Shown: positions 11,101-26,100, numbered from the stretch's first letter. The stretch: 64,000 nucleotides of DNA from Otis tarda (GCA_026413225.1 CM048552.1:58047001-58111000), one strand, 5' to 3'. The notes: a model not told the origin generated them from the letters alone. A program made the numbers and translations.

Positions 11101-14100
11101 AAACCTCCAAAAGAAACCCCACAAACTCTAGTTCGTAACATTGTTCTTAGTATAATTCCTAAGTGGAGAAATAGTGTGTTACAGATGGAGAAGTGGGGAC
11201 AGAGGAGTAGTGACATGTCCAGTGTGGCCAAGCTAGGAAAAGAAGCCAAGGTCGGATGGGTTTCCTGCCACTACTGCAAGCTGATGCTGTACGGTGGGAT
11301 GTGCAGTACTCCTGAGTCTCATTGCCATCACGTAGATACCTAAATACGAATGCAGAAGCATAACTTTGGATACATAATTGGATATATTATCAGTTTAGGT
11401 TCTAACTGTAAAAGTACAGCTGTCCCCAAGCAGCCGGGAAAACAGAGGCATTGCGCCGCTTGTTTGCTCACTTTTTGTTACAGACTGCGCCTGTGTTCAG
11501 TCATTTTTCAGTGAACCTGAATAGAGAAAGACCAAGTTGTTTGGGTAATGAAGAATCCTGTTTCATCAGGATATCTTGGTCCTTCTGTCTGTGCAGTAAT
11601 TTTATTGCATAGGCATATACAGCATAAAGTCGTTCTTCTGCTGGCAGAACTGAATGCTGCTTTGACACAGGTTTTGAATCTGAGTCTTTGTCCTGTAACA
11701 AGCAGAAAAATTTTTTTTTTGGCCTGAAAATGTTCCCAAACAGCTTCCACAAGGCAGGAATCTGCATATAGGTAGTTGCTAAAGTGAGAATCCATTTTGA
11801 CTACAACATTAAGACTCAGAAGTCAGAAGATAGAAATTTTATCTGTGGCTCTGCTACTGACTTGTGCGGCTCTTGGCAAATCTTTTTTTCTTTACAGAAC
11901 TGGGGAGACAGAGGCAGGCAGAAAGGCTGGGATTCTCAGTCTCTGTTTGAAAGGAACCAGGAGATTTTGTAGTAAAAGGCAACACGGCCATGTTATGTTA
12001 TCCTGAAAAGAAGGGCAGAAAATGTGTATGACTGGTAACAAAACTTGGCTAACCTGTGCAACCCTGATAATGGGCAGGAATACTTTGCTTTTGCAGCCAG
12101 CAATTTAAGGCCAACTGTAAAGCTACGCAAAGGTATTTAGTATTAGGCCAGGCTTAAGGCGTGCTGACGAGTGGTCGTACGACTGTTATTAAATTTGAGG
12201 GTTGATCCCAGTTCTCTCATTGCCACCATCACTTGAGTATTTTGCCAAGGTGGGCAGCGCAGTGGCAGCGTGCCCAGTCTTGCGGAGGGAGCGTGCATTG
12301 CGCGTCTCGTTGATACTCTGCCAGCAGATGAAGGGGTGATGTTCATGGGCTGCAGTTCACAAAGTTGTTCATGTGGTTTCTAGGGTGGTTAGAGGTGTTA
12401 GAGTAGCAACTGCATCAGGAATCCAAGACAATGGATTTATTTAAATAAACGTACCTATGTGATTGCTAGCTGAACAGCTGAGATCTTTCCTGAAAGGAGG
12501 GCTTTGTGGAAGCCAGCCCAGACTATGATGTTAGCTTTACACCCCTTGCTTCTCTCCCCAGATAGAAAGATGGGGGAGGGATGACAGATGTGTTTCTAGA
12601 TCTGACTGGGAAACGTGTTCCTGCTCATATCCCAGTGATGACTTCCTTAAGCACTTTTCTTTTGTAGGTTTTATGTTGATGATTTGCAGTTCTGGCCAAT
12701 TATCCAGATGATACTAAAATCAATTCTCTGGGAAGGCTTTCACCTGAAAAGCAGCATAAAGAAGACAGGAAGTACTAGAATGACACAGAGAGGAGAAAAT
12801 GTGAGCTGAGTAGACTGAATTGCTTTTCTGCACCATAGTCGTGTAATTGAGTTAGTGAGGAAATTCAGACACTGTTGCTTTTTAGCAGACCTCTAGCAAG
12901 TAAGATGAGTGTTTTGAGAATTTAAGGCTGTAAATTGACTTCCTCGGAATGACAGTCTGGGCTAGTGGCTTGTGAGAGGCTTTGGATCCGCAGTGTTCCT
13001 GGTGAAAGCAGGGAGGGGCTGGAGGAGCCAGCAGCAAAGTTCATGCAGGGAACACAGGGTCGAATGGTGCTGGTGGCAAATATGTATATAAGGTAGTTGA
13101 CATTCACTCAGCGGCGGCTCTGCTGTGCTGCGGATCAGCTGATGTTTTGCAGTTCCCTCCGATACAGCGACCTGTACCTAGAACTTGACATTAGAACAAG
13201 GCAGTTGGCCTCCATCTACACCAAGGGGGACTGAGGCGAAGCAGAAATTGGGAAGAGCCGTGCATGTGAAGCTGGGGCGCACGCAAGAGACCGTTCCCCC
13301 TACCCACGCTGCCCACTCCTTCTCTTGGTGTAGATTTTGGCATTCACTGCAGTCTTTGTTGTTTCAGGTTGGAAGTTGAGTCCTGTGGTTGGAGCGGTGT
13401 ACGGCCCTGAGTTATATGCAGGTAGAGCTTAAGTAGACACTTCCACTTCTGCCATTTAACTGCAGTGGTGTTTATGTTCTCAATTTGCTGTTTCTTTATA
13501 ACCTTTTTACGTTTGTTTTTTTTTTTTTTTTTTTATTCTTTTTAAAATTAAATTAGCGTCCAGCTTTCAAGCAGATGTCTCGCTGGGCAATGACGCCGCA
13601 GTGCCCCTGTCAGGAAGGGGGGGTATTAACACTTACATTCCTTTAATCAGTAAGTAGCCCCCGTTGGCCCCTGTATTGTTACTGTGCTTGAGTTAATGAT
13701 GACCTGTTACCCTTCTTCTCTCCAGTCTGTATAATATATACTTGCAAGGATGGGTCTCGCTGGGAATGAGTTTACCTTAAGCCAAAGTCTACCGTGCAGT
13801 GGCTGTAACTTGTTCATCTGCAGTGTGTTCAGACTGGTGAATGGGTCTTTCTGAGCGATGAGGAGGCTGCAGAACGAGGGGAGGGTGTGTGTGAGGAATA
13901 GGCCATTCCCTTGCCCCTCTCCCCCTTTTGAAATCAAAGAAATCAAACAGACAAATCCGTAAAGTACATATTATACAAGCTGCTAAGCTGCGAGTCTGCA
14001 GGGCCCCCAGTGGCATGCACCTGGACGCACGTTGGGTTGGGTTTGCGCCCTGGGACTCCTTCCCTCTCGGTATCTGTTTATTACATGTTTGCAGATGCCT

Positions 14101-17100
14101 CTGAGGTTTTACATCATTTCACGATGAGCCAGTTTACACCAGTGTAAAGCGTAATAAACCAGGCCCCGCTACGCATGGAGCTAGTTATTGGTCACACTTG
14201 TTAAGTGAAGGTGGGCTCTCAGTAAACTGGCACTTTATGGGAAATTTCTGCTGCTGTTATATGGGCTATCTTGTCTTTCAGGCTTTAAAATGAACATGCA
14301 GAGGATTGGGTGGCAAAGAGTGGGAGGGGAAAAGAGGGAAGAGACTGATGTAAGTTGGTTGACTTTAAGGGCCTCTTGACAAATTATTTTAAAGAGCCTC
14401 TGCAGTTTTGGAAGAGCCGCCTGCTATATTGATAGTAACTCTCTGCGCTTCTCGGACTCTAACCAGACTGCATGGCGGTGTCAAAAGGCGGGGGGATTTG
14501 TACCCTGTTTGTGGTGGGTGAGGCATGCCAAAGCATTAACCTCTTGCATGCCAAACCTCTCTGCAACCCCTCTTCCCCCAAAGGCCATGGTGTAGTAGGA
14601 AGTATGTATCGGATGCTTGCTGGGTTATAAAGCATGCCCCTCTGCAGGATTGATGCGAAATGTCCCACTGCTGTGGAGCTATTGTGTCACTTCATACGAA
14701 GCAGACAGTTGTTCTCTGGGCAGGAGCTCGGATCCTTTTCACCCTCCACCTTGTCTGTCTTTACAGTTCCAGGCTTCCCCTACCCAACTGCAGCCACCAC
14801 AGCAGCCGCATTTCGGGGAGCCCATCTGAGGGGCCGAGGAAGGACAGTGTATGGGGCAGTCCGGGCGGTACCTCCCACAGCCATCCCTGCCTACCCAGGG
14901 TAAGCACTGGTCATGAGAGCAGAGTGCTCTGCACAACTGTGTCAAATACCTGATTGGTTAACCAAAAAATAACTTACAATTGTCTGGATGGTGAGAGTCA
15001 GGGTATTGCTAGTGCCAGAGCGTTCTGCACACTGTGGCATCCACTGGGGGAAAATCTAAATTTTTCTGTGTTAAGTTCTTGACTGAAACAATTTTCAGTA
15101 CTTGCAACAGCTTGAAGCGCTGATGGATTCCTTCTTACAATTTCTCAATTTTTCTATGTGGTACTTGTCATCCATTGATCCAATATGTTATAGCGCTGCT
15201 AAGAAGGACGCAAAGAGAGGTCTAAAATTTCTGAAAAGGTTCTGCTCTTTGCACTCCATTTATGTTTTCATATCCAGGAATGAGGAATATTATCCATTAC
15301 CTTCATGCCTCACCATCTGGCAGTAGGACACAGAAGAGCCAGTTACCCACAATGGATTTGCTTTCTTTGTTGGAGACAGTTTAAAAAGGTTTAAAACAAA
15401 GATTAATCAAGTCCATTAATTTAAAGTTGGGAGTGTTTGGGATATAGAGAGAACGAAAGTGCAGCGTTCTTCTAACTGTTGTATGAAGCAGTGGCGTATA
15501 CATGGCCTTAGCATTCTTTGCCCTCTGAGTTTTCACTAGTAATGCAGTGGAATAGGTGCTGTTACAAAAGAGTATTTTGCTGTTTAAACATACAGGGAAC
15601 TAGGTTTATGTGTGCGTTTTGGTTTGGGTTTTTGTTTAAGTGTGATGGATAAATCAGCAAATCCCTTCCAAACTGTCTTTTTTTTTTTTTTTTTTTTTTT
15701 TTTTTCCCCCTGGTTTTGAGGATGCTTTATGTGTATTGCCAGTCTTTGGAATTTTACTTGCCGTATTTTCCAGGCAACGTTCTCAGAAAGAATAGGAGTA
15801 GGAATGAATTCTCCAACACAGAGAAGTGGCCTGTGACCCTTTTGTCCTTTAGACTAGCCCCAAAGGGCAGGAAAATAAATTGTAAATCTTTTATTAAAAA
15901 GAGAAGTGGAAGCCACACACGTCCTTGCAATAAGCTGGCCTAATATATGCCGGTTAAGTTTGCAGTACCTTCTGTAGCAGATTAAGTAGTGAGAGCTGCT
16001 GTGGCCCTTTCTTTTTAGAGTCTAGTCTGATATTTAAAGTGGAGCTTAAGGAAGCAAGCTGCAGTGGTCATGTATCTGTCTAGCTTTGCTCTCCGGCAAA
16101 TCTGACAATGTTTGTATTTAATTCACTGGTAGACTTTAGATGAAACCTCTTGTCTGATCATGTTGACCTTCTGAACAGTGTTTCTTCTGGGTTTGCAGAT
16201 CCGCCTCTTTTTTGCCACCCCTCCTAGTTTATATTCTGTATCCTCTCACCGTAGAGTCTGACCTGCAACTTGTCTATCTGTTGCTGTAAAAATGACCCAG
16301 TCAGGTTCTGTTAGGAAATGCTCCACAGTGAAACAGAGAAGCAAAGCTGAGCTAAGTGCTGCCGTCTAGCAGAATACAGAATACTTGTACCGAGGAGGGA
16401 GGATGTGCTCTTCATCCCTGGAAGTAATGGCTGGAGCATTCCTAGCAAGAGGCTGTCACATGTGGCGCACTGGGAGGGACTCTAGGCTTGTATGTGGTAT
16501 AAATCCAGCCTGAGTCCTGTGTCAAGGGTTTATTTCCATTTGGAATATGGGCCAGACTCCAGTTGATTATCCTTTCTAAATACTGTCATATGACTGTGTT
16601 TACTTAAGTTATGTTGAGATTTTCTGACCCTGCTGACTGATCTCATGTCTTCATGGGCAGTGTACTATCCAGTAAACATTTGCAGGGCAGCAGTAAACAA
16701 GGCAGGTTCACAAATGGCCCAGAACTGTCCCTAGTCCCAAGCACTGTGATGTAATTAACTAATTCTGGTGCTTATTGTCATCATTATCTGAATCTCAGCA
16801 AGGTATTTTGTAAAGGGAATGTGATTCCTCATGGAATAATGCAAAATGTGCTATTCAGTTCCATGTTGCAGTAACCCATAGCACAACCACCACTCCGTGG
16901 TGGCACTGTTGATCTTCATGGAGTCAGGGGCAGGCATGCATTCCTGACTCCTTACCCTATGTCTGTTACTTTCTTCTTGGCCAGTAGAAAGATGACACCG
17001 TAAGATCGATCAGCAACACATTGAGTGATCAAGACATAGTGAGTAAAGTTGAAGACAACAGTGTAGTAAGCTGCAGGTTAGCTCAGACCTGGTAGAAGGA

Positions 17101-20100
17101 GTTGGTTTTCACAAACCTCAGTGGTGTTTAGGCTTTAAGTTACAAAACTTAACGATATCACTGCATTTGAGAGCTTAGCAGAATTCAAAACATACAGAAT
17201 GTAGATTAATAAAAGCTCGTTGGAATTGCCATACTGGATCAGACCTGAGGGCTGTTCAGGTTAGAAAAAGTTTTGACAGTGTCTAGTGCTAGATGCTGCA
17301 GAGGAAGGTGCAAGAAATCATACCGCTCTTAATAGCTTTAACATTTATTTCAAGAACTCAAAGTATGAATTGCTAATGCATATGTGGAATGTACATACTT
17401 AGGTATGGACATGGACGTTTATCCAAGGAAGGTCATTCATACCTTAGAAAGCAATTGCTCAGACCATTGGAGAGGATGTTAGATAGTCACCTGAGCCTGA
17501 CCTCAGAATGGAAATGCAACCTTCAATTTATAACCGAGGTGGCATTCAGTAGAAGTAAGGAGACATCATAACCTCAATTATATAGCATGAGTAAAACCTG
17601 TACTGAAATACTGCCCTGATTTGTGGCGGACATGCTTTCTAAACAAGAATGCTGACAAATCACACTTCAGACCAAAAGCTGTAAGAATTAAGTCAGTCTG
17701 GGGAAAAAAAAAAACCAAACAACAAGAAACAAACCAACTCTTGTAAAACTCTCAAAACTAAATAAGCTTGATCAATTTTAACTCTCAAGCTGTAGGTTAG
17801 GCTTGAGAGTTGTTCATGATCATTAAGTACCTATATGAAAAGTAGACTTGCCATAGTAAAGAATGATTTAGTCTAGGAGTGTAAATTATATATAGGATTC
17901 ACTGACTCAAAGCCAAAAGTAGATAAAAGTCAGACTAGATATAAAGCAATAGGGAGCTTTAGGCATTTGGAGTTGTTTTTTTTGTTCCTTTTACAGCAAA
18001 GTCAGCTGTTGGTACACCTAAATGATGGCTGCTTTACAAAACCAGCATGCTTCTTTTTCTCATGGGTGTGTTCTAGCTCAGCTAGTGGGCTTTTTGCAGA
18101 TGCCACTGAGATTTGATGGGCTGATGGGCTGCTTTATGCTTCTGGTCCATCTGCATAACCAGAATGGTCTCTCTGGTTCTCAAATTAAGGAATTCTCTCA
18201 GTTTTTGCTAGCACGAAGGATCACAAATATGGATATTCTAGCATATAAGTAAACCTTACTAGATTTCAGCCCTGGCAGTTGGTGTCAGTCAAGTCCTAAC
18301 TGAAGGAGAGACGGAGAATGCACGTGTGCCTGGTTGGTTGGACTCAGGAAGTCTTACTCTTACCTGTTATTAGTGTTCCTTGCAGTTTGCTCTGGAGAGC
18401 TGATGCTACTAGCATCTCTTGCTAACAGGATTTGTAAGTTACAGGAATAGTGGCCTGATCCAATGTGGTAATGCTTATATTCATCCAACGGATTGTGTTT
18501 GGAATAACTGTTAAAACTGCTAACCTGTTCATAAACCTACAGTCACTTCCTATGTCATGCGTTTGCCTTTCCTGCAGGAGCAGGTGGAGTATCACTGCTA
18601 AACACTCCTGGTCCTAGATAGAGAACCCAGCAATGTAAGTCACTGCCCCAGGAGCCAAATTCTTTGTTATGTGATTGTAAAAACTCAGCTTCAACAAACA
18701 TGATCTTATGGCCTGCTTCTCCCTGCTGAAGTGGCTCCCCTCTTCCTCTAACAAGGGTCTCTATCTTCATATCTGCTCCCAGCGCTCTTGGAGACCGTAG
18801 TAACTCTGTCCATTGGGAATGGAGTATAACTTTTCCTGGGAAAGACAGCAAGACTAAATTATTCAAGCAGTAGCTAACACTGCAACAGATTTTTTTTAAA
18901 ATTTTATTTTATTTTTTAGTAATAGCATGCAGAATTTTGGCAAGATCTGCTGGGCTTTATTTTGTGTGTGCGTGTCTTACAATAGGTGGGTGTCTGAGGG
19001 TTGTCAGGTTCTTGGCAGCATTTCATGTTTCATCTGATGAGTAAAAAATGATAATCAGAAGAAAAGCTAGTGTTCCATACCTTCTTTTTCCTTAATGCTA
19101 CTGGTAAGTCATGCACATCAGATCCATGAACATCACAGATGGTGGGGATAATGCTTTTTAAAGCCTTGAGCAAGTTTGTGCAGTGCTATTCAGAGGACCA
19201 AACATGAGGAAATTCCTCGTTATGAAGCACATGCTGAGCTCAGACGGGTGGGGGGCATCACCTCTCTTCCTTCCTCATCCTTCCCCGACCCCTGTCCCCA
19301 AAGCGAGCTGCGTAGTCTTACGCTAGCAAATGCGTAAGAGTGGCTTTTTGGGAACCCCAGGCTCTGGTTTAACAGTTTTCCTGCTTGAAGTTCTGAGAGA
19401 AAGCAAGCTATGGCTTAAAGCAGAAAAAGCACCATCCCATGGAAACCCTTCCAGTTGCTCCTCTCTGCTACAGAATAGGTTGTTACTACCAGGGACTTCC
19501 ACTGCACCTCTCAATTCTCGGACCTTGGACCAGTCACCTAACCTTTTTAGCTCATTATCTCTGCTTGTGAAAGCAATGCATTGTGGGTATTTTTGGTTTT
19601 TTCTTTTTAATTACATTTCTCTGTGTTTACTTTGATCAGAATTGATTGACTTGTTTTCCTGAGGTGTTGCATCGGTTCTTTAAGATGCTGAACAATAATA
19701 CTTTGCATGCTTGTGTGATCAGCCAAATCTTATCGCATGTCTAATGTGCAGGGTAAAAGCAGGTGATGTATGGATGTCAGAAACAAAGTCATGCAGCCCT
19801 GTGAAGTTCGAAGTACATAATCATACAAAACTCTGAAACGTGCTCCTAACGTAGGTGACTCCAGCCCCTGTGGGACGCCTTCTGAGGGGCTCCTTGATTT
19901 CACAAGCCCACTTCATGAAGCCAATGTTTCCATGTGTTTAGGGGGTAACTTAAAATCGTTCCAGGAGAATACCCAGAGTGGAGGTTTCTAAACCCTTGTT
20001 TCTCTTCTTCAGGACATCAGATCTTTTTGAGTCTATTTTTACTGTACAAAATGGTGGTTCCCCTCCCTCTCTCCTTTGCATACTGTCTCCCCCTCTGCCC

Positions 20101-23100
20101 GCCCCTTCCCCCTTTGCATGCCATGGAAGATGACTTGGAGCCGTCTAGCGTGCGTGCGCACACACATTCTCTCGCTGATTTGCTCCTGCCAAAAGCCCAG
20201 GTTGTGGATTCATACATCACCTGCCTGTGTAAAACGCATGTGCATGCTGCCGTCCTCAATAACCGGAATGTGTTTTCTGTTCTTTTGTTTTTTGTTTTTT
20301 GTTTTTTTTTTGTTTTTGTGTGGATTTTCTGCAGTGTGGTTTACCAGGACGGATTTTACGGTGCTGACCTCTATGTAAGTACACACACCGGAGCCTTCTT
20401 GTCCCCAACCCCTGACAAGCCAGCCTTTTTTTTTTTTTTTCCTTTTGGTTTGTTTGTTTGGTTTGGTTTGGTTTTTTTTAAATATAATTTACTTTAATTT
20501 TCTTCTTCCTTGTGGATATATATATTTATATATTTAGGAATGCAAGCATGCTTCTCTGTCACTGCGCTTGCCCCTGGGTGCAAGACCTAAGCCTTTGGGT
20601 TTCCTGATCATTGCCAGGGTCAGTTTACTGGGTGTCCTGTCCCCCACATGCACACTGCTACTAATCAACCTGAGAGATAATTAGCAAATTAAAATTTCTC
20701 TCAACACTTCTCTCGTTTACATAATTTGGATATAAAAATAACAGGACTGGTTTAGCCTCAGACCTTCCCTTTCCTTCTCCCCTTCCACCCTCCCCTTTCT
20801 CTCTCCTCTTGGGGCCCTTTCAGGTTTGATTTGTGCAGCCCACACTAAACTGAGCAAGCTGTATGTTTAAAACTGTTCGTGTGCCACTGGGATGTGGAGA
20901 TTATCCCTTTGGGGAAGACACTGTGACTGATTAAAAATGGAGACCGAGATGCTAGAGTGAAAACTGACATCTCATTTTGCTGGTAGAAGCGGTACCTAAA
21001 TAGGCTAGATTCTCTCGCCTCTTTGGGGAATTGTAAAGTACAAATATGTGGAGATGTTCGGTTAAAAGAGTCAGCAGCCTCCTTCTGTCTGGTACCACAG
21101 GAGACTTTGTCCTGTCATTGTCTCTGTCCTACTCAGACAATCTGTATTGCAGATCTCCAGGGCATCTGTATATGTAGGTGGGTTGTGGATGGAGGGATTC
21201 TGACTGGCCAGTGAGAAAGGCGCTTTCCTCTCCGATGGAGAGCTGTTGCAGAGCAGCTATGGTAGGAATATGCCTTTCAAAGCCAAAATGTTCAGGTCCA
21301 CTACTGCCATCGCAACTTGTGGCCTGCCTAGCCCTGGCAGAGTTCCTTTTTGTGGTGTTGTAGGTAATAGCTCTTTAGAGCTGGGGAAGTTTTTGTACTT
21401 GAATAGTGGCTCAATTGTTGGCATAGATTTCACATCCCCGCTCCTTTGAAGGTGCTGCTCCTGACATTTATAAAGAGAACGCTGGGGTTAGACTCAAGAT
21501 AATGGATAGAATTGGCTTTTGGATTCTGTTGGCTTATATGGAGGGTCAAGTCTTGTAAAGGCATTTTTCCCAGTTACAGCAGTTGGAAGACATGCTCTCT
21601 GAGCACAGAAATATTGGGTGCATTTCTTCATTCTTAAATATACTATTGTGTACGCAGTCCTTTAAAAATTGATCTGCCTAGTCAAGTGTTCCTTTATAAA
21701 ACTGTGTCAAGGACTACACAGGGTTCTGGGTTTTCCTGCCTCACTCTTAAAACACCAGCTTTACAGACCACTGACTTTGTTACAGCAAGTAAGCAAGCAA
21801 ATGTGCTTAGTGCCTCTTCCCTCAGAGTATGGTATGTAAGAGGCTGTCATGTTGAAAGGGAAGACTGGCCAGGGTTACTCCCTATTTCTTTTGAGAAAGC
21901 TCCTTCCGAGCTTCCATTGCAGGTGGAGAGGAGAGGCTTATTTAACACGTTTTAAGGACAGAGATTTTGGTAATGAAGAATCCCCGTAACCGGTTGGTGC
22001 TGCAGTGCAGTAGCATCATGTAACGCAAAGCAAAGCCTGAAGGCAGGTTAGAACTCTTGGATGGACTTGTGATGACTTTGCTGTTGATGGCTCCGGTGTC
22101 ACAGACAGAAAGCTGGAGGATAGAAGTGGGGACTCATCAGGCTGGATGGTGGTGCTTTTTCCTGTTACTGCTCTCCAGAGCCATCTGATGGAGCTCAAGA
22201 AAAAGTTGTCCTAATCCAAACAGGAAGTTACCCCTTCCAGACAACTTGCTTGGCACAAGTGGAAGGGATTACAGTGTCCCTGTGCCCCACTAACTTGTTG
22301 TGCTTTTCACTGCAGTGCTTAGATCCTTCTGCTTGCTGTGAAAGGCTTGTCCAGATTGTGGAAGGGATGGCAGATGGTACTTCAGTTAGGACTGGGAAAC
22401 AGGTTCCCTTAGACCTTCTGAGTCCGTAGGGTTGTGTCAAGGAAGGATGGAGTGGAGCTAAGCTGGCAGGGAGAGATAGTGACAGGGAGGATGAAGGGGA
22501 AGTGTTTCAAGTTTGGGCTGCTTTTTCCGCATACGTGTTATGCACCGATTTTTCTCATTTTCCTCCTCCTCCTCTTCCTCACTCCTTTTTTTCTTTCCTG
22601 GGGCAACCATCCTGCTAGCCATTTCTTCTGTGAAGAAGGCATTCCATCTTTTGTTGGATGACTCCTACTCTGGCAAGACACCTGAATTAATAAAACAACC
22701 TGCCCCAGGATGCAGAGGGCTTCATTTCGTATCATAAGAAAGGTTATCTTTCTTCTACAATGGGGTCAATCTGGGTGGTGGGGGGGAAACCCAAACAAAC
22801 CTACCCATGCGAAGACCGCTCCTGCCTGTGAAAAGCGTGCTTGCATCCGCTGGAAAGAAAAGGCTGGTGAGCCCCGCCGCGGGCTGTTTGTATGATTGTT
22901 TCTTTCCACAGCTGTGTTTTTTTGAACTGCTCTTCCTGTGTTCTGTTATAGAATAGTCTTACAGGAACCAATCATTAGCGCTAAAATACCTCAGGTAGGA
23001 GTGCCAGTGTGACCTGCCAACCAATCAGATTGTGGATTGCAGTGGAAAAAACTGAATTATACTAACCATTCCAGCACCACATTAGAGATGGGAACAGAGG

Positions 23101-26100
23101 CTTTTTTAGGGCAGCGCAGACTCACGTGTGATCCGAGCCCCCGCTGTAGCAGGGCGGCGTGTGTCCAGATTTCACACCGAGTGGCATTTCATTAAAAAAA
23201 AAAAAAATTCAATGGAAGGGTTAACAAGGTCATGCTTGTCCCATTACCATGTAGAAGCACCTGCTGCTGCAATGGACACCGTTGTCCTGTCACCTCTTAA
23301 TTCATTCATGCTCATTCCTGGTGCACATATGCCACCCTTCTAATACAGAAATACTGGAAACTGTTCTAGCCCTTTCTGCTTCTTAACTTCTGCTACAGGG
23401 CAGTTTAGGAGTGAAGAAGGTGCATTTGAGACACAGCAAATAAAAAAAAAAATCCTAAAATTGGGCTCACTGCCTAAACCTGGCAGGTGGTCAGACGTAT
23501 CTAACTGGTACTGTGGGTTACACGTTTCTCCAGGGGCACAGGAAGGCTTGTGTCTTAGTGGCATAAAGGCTCTTTGGAGTAAAGAGCACCAGCAACACAC
23601 TTTGTGCACCCGTCTAAGGCAGCAGAGGATAAAGAGGGAGGCTTATACCATATGATACACTGACATAGTAAGCTGCAGTTTTGGATTTCCTCATGTTCTC
23701 ATTGGATTGGTCACCTAATATGGACCTGAAGAGTGGAAGAGAAGATGGACTTACTTTGAGCTGAACTGTGTAGTCTTAAAGTGCTCATTTATCTACATCA
23801 ACATGCTCAGTAGTTGGAACGCTGCTTTAGTTGGGATTGCAGCTTCCTGTGTATGTTGTTTTGGCATGTTTGTGTTATTTCAGAGAATATACGACAATAT
23901 TGAAAAAGTGTCATCTAATGTTAAAGAAGGAATTTTTAAAAAATACTTTATTGCTTCATTGATAAGCCAAGGATGGTAACATCACAGAAGAGTCATTTTA
24001 CATTTGGGTTTTGGTGAATACCTGAGCAAACACAGTTGTTTGACATTTGAGATCTATAGGCTCAGGTGCTACGCATTCACGTGGGGAAAGGGGTTTAGCA
24101 CAGCCCCAGCAACACTGGCAGGATATCCAGAGAAAGAGAACTTAAAATAAGAAACATTTAGGGTTGTGTTCATCTCTCTGACATGTTCCCCAGACAATCC
24201 AGAAGACCGTACTGGAAAGGTCCAGTCTTTATTTAGACAGTTCTCTTGGTTGTTACTGGCCAGTAAATATGCATAAGCCTTTTCCTTAGTCCTCCTATTT
24301 GCTTGTCGAGGCAGTGTTTAAACTGTCCCTGTGATAGAAATGTCTCTGACTTAACATCCTCACAAGAAGCTCAGCCGCACTCATTTCTTTTGAGATGAGA
24401 CTAAAGATTTTTAAAACTGAACTGAAATGCGTAAACCTGTCCCTGTGGAATCCCTTCACTCAAATAGATGGAATGGGAATTTGCATGGCTGTCCTGGGTT
24501 TCAGGGACTATGCCACTCAGTGGTGTCTTCTGTTGCAGTTTGGCTGTGGCACTGGAGGAGTGTGGTGCAGCTAGCAAGGGCCTTTTTAAAAAATTATTAT
24601 TATTTCTTTTACTGGGAAACATGACTGTTCATGTTTGTCAAAGATGCTCTACGCTGTTATAGTTAGTATTTACTAGAGTACCAGAAGTGAGTGGCATCAG
24701 AAATCACCAGGGGTGGTTGGACTGTATAGCTAAGGTTACGGATGAGCTCTGCATACCAGTTAAAAGTTGTGTGTGAACAGGAATGCAGGAGAAAATAACT
24801 GGTGCATTGGACAGGCTGAGCAGGGCTTTAGACGCATTGGTGGAATTATAGGTGGGTCCTGGGTTATGGAGGAGAGGAGCATCAGCTGGGCAAGGCAACC
24901 TGCCCAGTGTCTGCTTTGCTCTGTACTGGTCCCAGAGCTTGGTGAAAGCATTTACGAAATAACGAGTAATAGCTGCAACTTTCCTCCTCTTTCCTTCACC
25001 CTGTTTTGGTGTATTTGGACGTGCTGGTCATGCTAAATACATCCCGGTGTCAGAAATCCCCCAGCTGTCCACACTCATTGCTCCTATGACAGGAATGTAC
25101 CATGGCCATTATAATCCCCATTTTTTGTTTTATTTGAAGTACACACAAGTAGAATTTGCAGACCGCTCTGAACTTGAGCAGGTCTGCCCGTGCGTGTGTA
25201 CCTCTATCCTGTGACTTTTTTTTTTTCTTTAAATTAACAGTAGCTTCAATTTTGCATCAGTGCATGGTTAAAAAGCAATACACATGTCAGCTATTTCTTA
25301 ACTTCATTTCTCCAATGAATTATTTCTCCTGTTTTTTTTGTTTGTTGTGCAGTTGACTGAAGAAATGTTAACATCCCGCTCTAAATCTCTCAGTGGAGTC
25401 TCTGTTCCCTTCTCTGATATAACAGATGGGTTATTGCTTGTTATAATTATTAACATTGTGGTGTGGGACAGGGCTAGGGTGGGAGCCATTTCGGGGGGCG
25501 AGGGCGGGAGGCTGCGGGGAGTCGTTAAGGTTGGAATGTTAACTCCAGTGGTGACTGACTGTTTCCGTAATAGCAGGTTGTTGTGGCTGCACGCTCTAGT
25601 ACTTGAGGCTGTGTACTTCACTGAGCTTGTGGTAGAGCCTAGGGCGAACTGCTGTCCCAAGAGAATGCTGGGATGGATAGAACTAGCCAATATGAGTCTG
25701 AACGTGGTGACTTTGCTGGTTGTTCTAGCTCCAGATGTCAGCATGCTTAGTTTTTAATTTTGATTAATAAATGTTACGCCATTCCCCCCTCCCACACCTG
25801 ATTCCAACCCTTCTTTTCTTCTTTTCTTCCTTTTTTTGTTTTGTTTTGGTTTTGTTTCGTTTTCCTTTACGAGAGACATGAGTTAAGAGAATTACATGAT
25901 AACCCTTTTTGGTTTCAAACTGCATCTCGCTGTCATGTTCAGACTGTGTGCCAGGCACATTTGAAATGGCTTCTAATCTGAAATGTGGCTGGCAGGTGTG
26001 GGGCAGAGTGGGAACCTGGGTGTGTGCTGAAGGCAGCTGCCCTGCGGAGGGTGGTGTCCCTTGTACGCCGTGCCCAGGTGACAGACCCATCAGGAGGTTA

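Larger units (their letters stand above)
14900..20334 (+). other. RBFOX2: RBFOX2 intron (5,435 nt)
   Basis: No coding exon was recognised. It includes a 28-base T run (15678-15705), an inverted repeat at 17780-17811, and TGCATG at 19704, 20115 and 20241. A T/G-rich tract, including GTTTTTT repeats, lies just before the 40-nt exon. I looked for the mutually exclusive muscle-type exon (VVYQEPVYG...) and did not find it. Confidence 0.8.

Noticed and set aside
20027..20497. 156-codon open frame spanning the 40-nt exon
   Set aside because: Only 20335-20374 is exon. The rest is T-rich intron read through both splice sites.
25304..25757. Open frames of 139 and 146 codons on opposite strands
   Set aside because: They are mirror-image chance frames in intron sequence. 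No motif, and no splice sites in phase with RBFOX2.
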